DNA from: CBDHFQ01 sp965262565
Lineage (GTDB): Bacteria > Bacteroidota > Bacteroidia > J057
Direction: 5' to 3'
DNA length: 64,000 nt
NCBI GenBank assembly: GCA_965262565.1
Contig: CBDHFQ010000007.1
Location: 62,001-126,000 of the forward strand
Shown: positions 1 through 6,962 of the stretch, one piece after another
How the letters are laid out: each line of letters opens with the position of its first letter
Numbering within the stretch: the stretch's first letter is position 1
The notes under the pieces: model-generated
Seen by the model: the letters and a program-made list of their open reading frames with translations, nothing else
Databases searched by the model: none
What the model was told of the DNA's origin: nothing
Made by a program: the position numbers and the translations under genes

Positions 1-2332
1 AGAAAGCCTCTTCCAAATCCGAATAGGTACGATGATTAATGTTCTTATCTACATATTCAAAATATTCTCCTGCTTTTGCCTGCGAAAATTCAAATGGATG
101 TATCTGTTGCTCTGCTATATAATCTCGTACCAGGGGGGTTACATAATAATAGGCTAAAGTCGTTTCATTAGCATATGTTACTATTTGCTTTTCCAATAGG
201 GTAACATCTACCAAACGTTCTATGTGAGTTGCTACCTCTCCTGCTACTCCTTGCATCTCCACCCCCATATCAAGCACGGGAACCCGAAATTGGCTTAACA
301 CCATCAGACAATTTTTTTCTGACTCATGTAACATCTCCCACAATTCTTCAAATACTAGCTTCCTACTGTCATTTTGGAGTTTCTCTACGACTTCTGCTTT
401 ATACTCCTTTTCTAATTTAGATCGAAAGTCCTCTAATTTTTTCAGCGTCGGCAGAATTTCCTCTTTCTTCTCAACATACAATTGGTCAAAAAATGCTAAG
501 GCTCGATAGTTGCCACCCAATGTCTGATGCAAGAGCCGAACCAGATCGGGAAATTGGAGTTGTGTAGTTTTCTCAAATACATTCCCCTCTCGTTTGCGAA
601 TATCCTGGAGGCTTGTTCGTAATTCGCGAATATTCAACTGCAAACATTTGCGAAAGAAATCAGGATAAGCGACCTGATTGAGATTCACCGTGGGAACTTG
701 GTAGGAATTAGCTAAGGGATAACGGCCCGTTAAAATGAGGGGAACAGATTTGAATTTGAAAAGCATTTGAAGAAGCTCCACTATATCTACAAATTCAGCT
801 TTGAATTCCTTTCTAGGTCCTTCCTGAAAACTCTCAACATTGTCAAATACAAAAATGGGATCGCATAGCTCCCCTAGTGTTTCTAAAAGAAAAAGAAATT
901 TTTCTTCATTGGTATCCAGCTTATCTAGCTCAAATTTGACCCTATATTTTCTATGCTTGCTTGCCAAATAATCTATCATCTGCTGAAAAAGGCTCTCCGC
1001 CGTACTATAATCCTGCTCATTAATCACAAAAGGCTGTGTCTTCGGATGCTCCAGGATCCATCTGCTCACCAGATGTTCTGCTAATGAAGTCTTCCCCACC
1101 CCTCCCTGACCTTTTAATAAGACTGCTTTGTCTTTTCTCAAATATTGTAACGCATCTCTTCTTTCTTTTCTTCTGCCAATGAATACATAATCGTCCTGAG
1201 GTTCGAGCAATAATCTTTCTTTTCCAGTAATGAATTTAGCTGATTGTAAAGAAAGTGGTTCGAAAGGAGCGTACCAATCCACCAGTTGTTTGACGTATTG
1301 GGACATATACAATTGGGGAATCATCCACTGGCTAGGGAGCTGGGAAGAAGATTGGGCCAGGAGATATGCTGCTTCTTCTGATTTAATCTCCTGATAAGCA
1401 TTCGTAAATGCCTGTGCCAGATCTGCCTTTTCTGCGATTTCCTTGTATAAGGTAGCAGCAAATGAAGTAGCAAAATAGTCGGAAATACTAAAACTCATAC
1501 CAACCACGGAAGGCACGCCTATACTCAATAAATGATTAACTACCCCTTTGATCCCTTCTGTCAATTCTCCCTGGCTCGTTTGGCAGGAAGATAATACCAC
1601 CAGTGCAGGAAGATGAGCTGAACGAATATTTAGTGTGTTGGCAAATTGGGTAGCTGAAACTCTTTCCTGATTGAGCGTATATTTGTTTTCCAATAACAAA
1701 TAACCCGTCCCTTCCTCCTTTCCTGTTTCTTTATTCAATTTTTTTGTATATGCACCGTGCCCACTAAAATGCAGAATGTGATAACGATTTTTTCTCAACT
1801 TCTCCGCCAAACTCTCCAATGAGCCATCTTCTGTAAAGTCTATTTCTATTCGCCCTTCAGAAAAGAGTCCTTCAAAAGCTTCCAGAATACGTCGCTCTTC
1901 TGTTTCATAATCTAATCTTCCCGTTTCATGGATATCCTCCGGCGCAGACACCATCACCAATATCTTCAATGGCAAGGGAATCTTGGGTTGATAAGCTGAG
2001 AAGGCACCGTTTTTTCCCGTCCCTTTGGTAATATGTATGTTTTGGCGATCTTCTACAGCCAATCGCCAGGGCAAATTGAGGATGGTGTTATCCGAATGCT
2101 GTAAGTGAATGTGATATTTCTTAGCTGAAGTATCTTCATAAATTTCTTTAAATTCTGGCATTCTTTCCAAATGCTTCCGCATGAATGGCCGCAATGCATC
2201 CAAGTGTCTGGGAAGAAGGCGAATCCTTCTTTCGATAGAAGTCAACAGCAATTGATATTGATCGTTTAACTCCTGTCTTGCCTCTTCAGAAAGATCGAGC
2301 TGATATGTGTAAACGTTTGAGTGATCCATCAT
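1..2332 (-). CDS. CHAT-domain protease fused to a STAND/NACHT-like ATPase (3' end outside window)
   Basis: The reading frame is open from the ATG at 2332 to the left edge, at least 777 residues without a stop. The N-terminal third is a CHAT (caspase-HetF-associated) peptidase: the His box reads HFSGHG (His192) and the Cys box LSSCQT (Cys250), the expected catalytic pair. A P-loop ATPase follows, with GQGGVGKTSL (Lys414) and a Walker-B-like stretch PIFVFDNVESF, then a helical winged-helix-like part ending in VRDYI near the edge. CHAT proteases joined to STAND ATPases are known in bacterial conflict and signalling systems, where a sensed ligand triggers oligomerisation and proteolysis; that role here is inference. 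The start overlaps the stop of the upstream zinc-ribbon gene (ATGA), so the two are translationally coupled. C-terminal sensor repeats (TPR, WD40) would lie outside the window. Confidence 0.88.
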   Translation of the reverse strand, partial: MMDHSNVYTYQLDLSEEARQELNDQYQLLLTSIERRIRLLPRHLDALRPFMRKHLERMPEFKEIYEDTSAKKYHIHLQHSDNTILNLPWRLAVEDRQNIHITKGTGKNGAFSAYQPKIPLPLKILVMVSAPEDIHETGRLDYETEERRILEAFEGLFSEGRIEIDFTEDGSLESLAEKLRKNRYHILHFSGHGAYTKKLNKETGKEEGTGYLLLENKYTLNQERVSATQFANTLNIRSAHLPALVVLSSCQTSQGELTEGIKGVVNHLLSIGVPSVVGMSFSISDYFATSFAATLYKEIAEKADLAQAFTNAYQEIKSEEAAYLLAQSSSQLPSQWMIPQLYMSQYVKQLVDWYAPFEPLSLQSAKFITGKERLLLEPQDDYVFIGRRKERRDALQYLRKDKAVLLKGQGGVGKTSLAEHLVSRWILEHPKTQPFVINEQDYSTAESLFQQMIDYLASKHRKYRVKFELDKLDTNEEKFLFLLETLGELCDPIFVFDNVESFQEGPRKEFKAEFVDIVELLQMLFKFKSVPLILTGRYPLANSYQVPTVNLNQVAYPDFFRKCLQLNIRELRTSLQDIRKREGNVFEKTTQLQFPDLVRLLHQTLGGNYRALAFFDQLYVEKKEEILPTLKKLEDFRSKLEKEYKAEVVEKLQNDSRKLVFEELWEMLHESEKNCLMVLSQFRVPVLDMGVEMQGVAGEVATHIERLVDVTLLEKQIVTYANETTLAYYYVTPLVRDYIAEQQIHPFEFSQAKAGEYFEYVDKNINHRTYSDLEEAF

Positions 2333-2532
2333 TCTATTTTCCTCCCTCTTAATATGGATACATCATTGGCCAATGGACGATTAATCTTGATTGTTTGCAT
2401 GGTATGGCAAAATGGACAAGTAGCTTCAAAAGATGTAGCGCCTGGGGCATTAGCATCTTCCTTTACGACCACCACCTTGGGAAAGGTCCTTCCACATGAT
2501 ACACATATGATCTTGTAAGCTTTTTCCGGCAT
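2329..2532 (-). CDS. small double-CxxC zinc-ribbon protein coupled to the CHAT protease
   Basis: A 67-residue protein with two Cys pairs, CVSC (Cys10, Cys13) and CPFC (Cys39, Cys42), separated by 25 residues, the classic geometry of a structural zinc ribbon. It has no signal peptide or membrane segment and is probably cytosolic. Its TGA overlaps the ATG of the CHAT-ATPase gene by the 4-base ATGA, so it is the first gene of a two-gene unit. Its role is unknown: an adaptor, a substrate or a regulatory partner of the protease are all possible. The cysteine spacing and the tight coupling argue that it is a real gene rather than a chance frame. Confidence 0.72.
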   Translation of the reverse strand: MPEKAYKIICVSCGRTFPKVVVVKEDANAPGATSFEATCPFCHTMQTIKINRPLANDVSILRGRKIE

Positions 2533-2734
2533 GATAATAATTGATGTAGGTTAATATGTTCTGACACAATCTAAGAAGAAAATGCGAATATATCTCTATA
2601 TACCTGTTAGAGGATCACTCACTCCACAATTATACACGATATGTAATATACTTCTCGTTAATATTCTATATATTTATATTCCTTATTCTTTGCTACTACT
2701 TATCTGCTCTTCTTACAATATTCAACATTAACGC

Positions 2735-4417
2735 ATGTGGATGGATACACCCTACATTTTAAGAGAGTGGAAAAAGCGAAAGCATCCCATCATCGCCCTC
2801 ATCGTGATAGGGGCCTTACTGGGAATCGTACCGCTACTAAAAGATCAAAAGCAGTTTGAACCAGAGGAACTTCCCTGGTATAATCTGCCTCCGATCGGTG
2901 AATTCATTCAAGCGAATATTGATCCTAAAGGAATCCTGAAAGATGAAGCGATCATCCTTCCCGATGAGAATAAAACCTTTCATGAACAAGATACGATTTG
3001 GGTACCAGGTGCTAAAGATGGACTCGCATGTTTCCAACGACCGAAAGAATATAACACGGAAAGAATCGATCATATCGTCTCCCTTTTAAAAGATATTTCC
3101 GAACATCGCCATTTATCAGACAAAGTAGAATTATACTGGATGCTGGCAGAAGATCAATTGGTGCCGGATGTAGATAAAGTGCTGGATCAATTGGTCGATC
3201 AACATATGTATTTCGATCCTTACGTTCACGAATTTGCTAAATGGTTGGCCTTCCAAAGTCCCGACCGCGGCCCGGTAAAATTTGGCATTGCCTTATTGGG
3301 CCTCATCTCAGACCCTAAAGACGTTCCTGCGATTCTGGCCATAGGGAAACATGAAGAATTTACCCTGTTCTCAGCAGTAGCTATTGATCATATGAAAGAA
3401 GATCCCGATGAAGATCTGTGGCAACTAGCCCAACAAGTTCATGGCTGGGGGAAAATTCAGGCTGTGACCAGAATTTCAGCAACTGAAGATCCAGAAATAA
3501 AACATTGGCTGTTGACAGAAGGATACCAGAATGAGATAGACGAAACCTATTTAGCCTATCCATGTGCTGTCAATGGAAACCTTAAAGAAGCATTAGCTAA
3601 GGAACAACTGAGCAGCAAAGAATTAATCGCCTATGGGCAATTGATCCAATCTCTCATCTATAGTGACATAGCGCAAAGCATGGAAAGCTATGAAGATGGG
3701 GTAGCTGTGACCCAATCTTTTGTACAGCATATGAAGCAAGGCGCGAATATCCTCACCCATTTTCTAAGTCTCAACACCATTAAAACCTTTCTTGAAAATG
3801 AGGAAGCGAATTGGATCAAAAGAGAATCCTTAGGATGGACGGATCAGGTAAAAGACTCTTTAATTAACGATATCACTGCCATTATGTCTCAGGATAAGTG
3901 GCGAAAAATGGTAGAGAAAAGTAGAATTTCTATATCAGATCCAGCCTATGAACAAATTAATCAGGCAGCCCTCATTCTGGGGATAGACTTATGGGAAAGG
4001 CATTGGAAACACTTGAAAAAAGATCCCCTCAGACCTAGCTCCTGGAATTATGCCGCTCAATATGTCAATGAAGCTCGGGTGGAAGCATTAGTCTCCTTAG
4101 CAGAGTCCCAACTTCCCCTGGATAAGATTGCTACCGGACCTGAAAACAGGGATGGATGGGGGGAATCATATCGGCTACACCAAAGCTTAAATTATCTGCT
4201 TCAAATACTGGATACATTTCCTCCTAATGGCCTGGAGTTACTAAAAGTGGGGATTCAAAGTCCTATCATTAGCAACAGACAATCGGTGATCTCTGTATTA
4301 CAAAGCTGGGATAAAACGCATTGGGCGACTGATATGCCGCTGCTCCTTAAAAAATCCCTCATCTTGGAGCCTAATGAACCACTGAGAATGGAAATGATTA
4401 TGTTGTTAGAAGAATAA
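2735..4417 (+). CDS. membrane-anchored helical-repeat protein upstream of a PAAR gene
   Basis: A 560-residue protein with a basic N-terminus and one hydrophobic segment (about residues 18-37), followed by a long, mostly alpha-helical region with HEAT-like spacing, for example GWGKIQAVTRI and EIKHWLLTEGY near residues 230-265. There is no signal peptidase site; the segment looks like a signal anchor. I do not recognise the family with certainty. It lies 110 bp upstream of a PAAR gene on the same strand and is divergent from the CHAT/zinc-ribbon pair. A role as scaffold, or as adaptor or effector partner of the PAAR protein, is inferred from position only. Starts at 2735 and 2741 are both possible. 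Confidence 0.75.
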   Translation: MWMDTPYILREWKKRKHPIIALIVIGALLGIVPLLKDQKQFEPEELPWYNLPPIGEFIQANIDPKGILKDEAIILPDENKTFHEQDTIWVPGAKDGLACFQRPKEYNTERIDHIVSLLKDISEHRHLSDKVELYWMLAEDQLVPDVDKVLDQLVDQHMYFDPYVHEFAKWLAFQSPDRGPVKFGIALLGLISDPKDVPAILAIGKHEEFTLFSAVAIDHMKEDPDEDLWQLAQQVHGWGKIQAVTRISATEDPEIKHWLLTEGYQNEIDETYLAYPCAVNGNLKEALAKEQLSSKELIAYGQLIQSLIYSDIAQSMESYEDGVAVTQSFVQHMKQGANILTHFLSLNTIKTFLENEEANWIKRESLGWTDQVKDSLINDITAIMSQDKWRKMVEKSRISISDPAYEQINQAALILGIDLWERHWKHLKKDPLRPSSWNYAAQYVNEARVEALVSLAESQLPLDKIATGPENRDGWGESYRLHQSLNYLLQILDTFPPNGLELLKVGIQSPIISNRQSVISVLQSWDKTHWATDMPLLLKKSLILEPNEPLRMEMIMLLEE

Positions 4418-4527
4418 TCCAAAAAATTTATATTTTTAACTGAATACGGATGACTTTTTACCATTGGGATCGATGTATCTGAAAAGCGCCGAAAACTTTT
4501 TTTGTTTAATCCTCTTAACATCTATTT

Positions 4528-4818
4528 ATGCTTCCAGCAGCCAGATTAACAGATATGCATGTTTGTCCTATGGCTACAGGGCCGGTTCCACATGTAGGCG
4601 GTCCTATCATAGGTCCAGGTCAGCCAACCGTACTCATAGGAAATTTGCCTGCCGCGAAAGTAGGTGATATGTGTGTATGTACCGGCCCTCCTGACTCCAT
4701 TATTAAGGGATCGGCGACTGTTCTGATTGGTGGAATGCCCGCTGCCCGCATGGGAGATATGACAGCTCATGGAGGCACTATCGTTTTGGGCGCTCCTAAT
4801 GTACTGATTGGCGGATAG
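4528..4818 (+). CDS. PAAR-domain spike-tip protein
   Basis: A 96-residue stand-alone PAAR protein. It carries the repeated signature motifs LPAARLTD at the start, LPAAKVGD in the middle and MPAARMGD later, together with the glycine-rich turns PTVLIG, ATVLIGG and PNVLIGG of the beta-helical cone. PAAR proteins cap the VgrG spike of type VI secretion systems or the equivalent spike of extracellular contractile injection systems, and they carry effectors. No VgrG, sheath or baseplate gene lies in the window, so this is an orphan locus here. The upstream 560-residue membrane protein is its likely operon partner. Confidence 0.9.
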   Translation: MLPAARLTDMHVCPMATGPVPHVGGPIIGPGQPTVLIGNLPAAKVGDMCVCTGPPDSIIKGSATVLIGGMPAARMGDMTAHGGTIVLGAPNVLIGG

Positions 4819-4885
4819 TCCAACTCCCTCATTCCCTTTGATTATTTCTTGATCTTTCCCCTTCGCCTACCCAAATTGTGCCTGA

Positions 4886-5116
4886 ATGGGAAAGGATATT
4901 ACCCGGGAGCGCATCCTGAAAGAAGATACCGTAGAAACTCAGATCATCCGTATTCCGATGCTGAGAATGGCGGCTGCTTGCTTATGGTTACGTATCGGCC
5001 TGAATGGATACCTCTACTGGAACCATGTATCTGCCATATCTCAGGAAACGACCACCGCATTCACTAATCAACCTTATTGTGATTTGTTAACCGATTACAG
5101 CTTATACAAAAGATGA
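4886..5116 (+). CDS. short single-span membrane protein, possible truncated anti-sigma factor
   Basis: A 76-residue frame with one hydrophobic segment (about residues 25-47, MLRMAAACLWLRIGLNGYLY). It ends in an ATGA overlap with the Spy/CpxP-like gene at 5113, which supports it being translated. The segment and its place before a periplasmic sensor-like protein resemble the C-terminal part of Bacteroidota anti-sigma factors. No cytosolic anti-sigma domain and no sigma gene precede it; a TGA lies directly before its ATG and a PAAR gene sits upstream. It could be a shortened remnant or a genuinely small membrane partner. Confidence 0.45.
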   Translation: MGKDITRERILKEDTVETQIIRIPMLRMAAACLWLRIGLNGYLYWNHVSAISQETTTAFTNQPYCDLLTDYSLYKR

Positions 5117-5595
5117 AAACGTCGACTTTTTTTAACACTGGATTTTTTATCTTATTGGTACTTAATATCATCGCTATCACCTTATTAATTCTGGGGAGAC
5201 CTCAACTTCTTCAAGCAAGGATGGAGCTGAAGGATCGTATCGCCAGAGAATTGAGATTCGATGCTGAGCAAAAGAAAACCTATTTTTCTTTGATAGAAGA
5301 GTATCAGCAGGCTATGAGTGAACTGAACCAACAACAACAAAGTTTGTCGGCTAAGTATTTTGATCGATTGAAAGAAGAGGGACAACGGACAGAGTCTGAA
5401 AGATTGAGAATACACATTGCTCAGATGGAAGCGCAAAAAATGGTGATCACCTACAATCACTTTCTACAAATTAAAGGCATTTGCTCATTGGAACAACTAT
5501 CATACTTCCCTAAGGTAGTAGATCGCACCCTAGAACCTATGTTATTTCAGGATAGAGGTAGAGACATGCCTCCCCCAGAAATTATGCATCAATAG
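5113..5595 (+). CDS. Spy/CpxP-like periplasmic sensor-type protein (heavy-metal-sensor-like)
   Basis: A 160-residue protein with an N-terminal membrane segment (about residues 8-28) followed by a long amphipathic helical region rich in Glu, Gln and Arg (RIARELRFDAEQKKTYFSLI and onward). This matches the architecture of the Spy/CpxP/CnrX group called periplasmic heavy metal sensors, which in Bacteroidota usually sit behind an ECF sigma/anti-sigma pair. Its start overlaps the preceding short membrane-protein gene. No metal-binding Met or His cluster is obvious, so a metal role is unsupported; a chaperone or signalling role is equally possible. Confidence 0.68.
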   Translation: MKTSTFFNTGFFILLVLNIIAITLLILGRPQLLQARMELKDRIARELRFDAEQKKTYFSLIEEYQQAMSELNQQQQSLSAKYFDRLKEEGQRTESERLRIHIAQMEAQKMVITYNHFLQIKGICSLEQLSYFPKVVDRTLEPMLFQDRGRDMPPPEIMHQ

Positions 5596-5645
5596 TTAGC
5601 ACCGCCTCCATCATAAGACGCTGTCAGGCATTATTCTTCCTTTAA

Positions 5646-5693
5646 ATGAACGAACGACTAGATTTTATGAACGAACAACAGCTAGATTATTTT
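5646..5693 (+). repeat. two 21-bp-spaced direct repeats (ATGAACGAAC)
   Basis: The decamer ATGAACGAAC occurs at 5646 and again at 5667, each followed by a related ACnnnTAGATT tail. The 21-bp period equals two helical turns, as in operators bound by dimeric activators. It lies in the intergenic region between the Spy-like gene and the secreted protein at 5847. The binding protein is unknown. Confidence 0.4.
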
Positions 5694-5846
5694 AGTTAGG
5701 ACCAAAATTAATTATCATTGCCTTGTGATTAATGATAGGCTAACAAGAGTAATATAAGAACATCCTTTAAGGAATTCATTAGACGAGTTCCGGCAAAATA
5801 CAATAGTCATCTTTACACACTAACACCATTTTTCAATTCATTTACT

Positions 5847-6341
5847 ATGAAATTTCTTACACTTTGTTCAAGTTTTTTCTTCTTGCTTATGATCCAGGGA
5901 TCCATGGTTTTTGCTCAAGCCTGGGTAAATTCTGAACAAAAACAGGCTATCAACAGGGAAGCAGAGGTCAAGAAACGCCTTATAAATCATGAAGCCTTGA
6001 TTAAAAATACAAAAGACACTGAATTGATTAACATATATGAGGAGCGAGTGGCCCTTTATAAATCGGTACAGGATGATATAGGAAGATGGAATGAAAAGAT
6101 TAAAGCAGGGGAAAAAGAAAATAGTCATCGTTATAACTTACTAAGCAGCATTAAGATGAGAAAGGGAGAATATATGCAGATGTTGATTACTATTCGTTCT
6201 AATGAAAAAGCGTATGAATTATTCGGAGGAAACTATAAAGAAGAACCTGTCGGCATTCTTTCTAATCTTCGTTCAGAAATAAATGCGAGCCTCAAATCAT
6301 TCGATGACGCTATTGCCAACGTATCAGGCTTAATTCAATAA
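5847..6341 (+). CDS. secreted helical protein of unknown function
   Basis: A 164-residue protein with a clear Sec signal peptide (hydrophobic core about residues 5-19, cleavage after VFAQA near residue 25). The mature part is predicted to be almost wholly alpha-helical and charged, with probable coiled-coil stretches (TKDTELINIYEERVALYKS and so on). There are no cysteines of note and no C-terminal sorting domain, so it probably stays periplasmic. I do not recognise the family. It is transcribed alone, with a 250-bp leader region and a long hairpin downstream. Confidence 0.65.
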   Translation: MKFLTLCSSFFFLLMIQGSMVFAQAWVNSEQKQAINREAEVKKRLINHEALIKNTKDTELINIYEERVALYKSVQDDIGRWNEKIKAGEKENSHRYNLLSSIKMRKGEYMQMLITIRSNEKAYELFGGNYKEEPVGILSNLRSEINASLKSFDDAIANVSGLIQ

Positions 6342-6406
6342 ATTATATTTGTTCAGTATCTTACTATTTAATAGGTAACAGCATACTGCCTGCATCCCAT
6401 GAAACG

Positions 6407-6442
6407 AGCTAGAGGTTCTATAGAGCCATAGCACCTCTAGCT
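6407..6442. terminator. hairpin between convergent genes
   Basis: A perfect 10-bp inverted repeat (AGCTAGAGGT / ACCTCTAGCT) encloses 16 bases that contain a second inner stem (CTAT/ATAG). It lies between the convergent genes ending at 6341 (+) and 6520 (-) and is probably a bidirectional terminator, although the U-tract is weak. Confidence 0.6.
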
Positions 6443-6519
6443 TAATACATATATGCACTCATGCAGAGATTTCTTCAATGGCCATTTTTCTATTTCCTTA
6501 CTTTATCGATTTATTATGT

Positions 6520-6948
6520 TTATTCTAAGGACATATTTCCAGTAGCATATTTCAAGTGATACACAAAGCTATTGATTCTCCATCCGTTCATGGCGTTGCT
6601 TAATACTAAATCATAGGTTCCCACAAATTCCCTGGTTTGGCCTTTGGATGCTGCTTGTTTGTAATGGGTCGCAGTCGCATACGCAAATACTTTAGCTTCC
6701 TGCTCATTGACCAACGTAACTAAATAATTTCCACCTAAATGATTTACGGCATCCAGCTCTTTAAATCCTTCTGCCCACATCTCACATACTTCTACAGCCG
6801 TCATATCTTTCGCCTCCCCACCTAATGAAGTCATATCCAGGTAAACTTTTTCCTGAAATACCTCAGATTGAAGCTTTTCCCATTCCTGGGCATCTGTGTA
6901 AACGTATAATTTATTAACAACTTCGACGATTTCTTCTCTTGTAGTCAT
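6520..6948 (-). CDS. SnoaL-like (NTF2-fold) protein
   Basis: A 142-residue soluble protein with the typical SnoaL/NTF2 layout: an N-terminal helix (REEIVEVVNKLYVYTDAQEW), a hydrophobic pocket strand (VYLDMTSLGG), a central helix, then strands ending WRINSFVYHLKYATGN. Members are small-molecule isomerases, hydrolases or ligand-binding proteins; the substrate cannot be told from sequence. It lies 14 bp after the ATG-proximal end of nothing upstream: it is separate from, but directly downstream of, the FUSC gene and may share its transcript. A second SnoaL-like gene occurs at 17 kb. Confidence 0.78.
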   Translation of the reverse strand: MTTREEIVEVVNKLYVYTDAQEWEKLQSEVFQEKVYLDMTSLGGEAKDMTAVEVCEMWAEGFKELDAVNHLGGNYLVTLVNEQEAKVFAYATATHYKQAASKGQTREFVGTYDLVLSNAMNGWRINSFVYHLKYATGNMSLE

Positions 6949-6962
6949 TTTTTAGGATCAAA

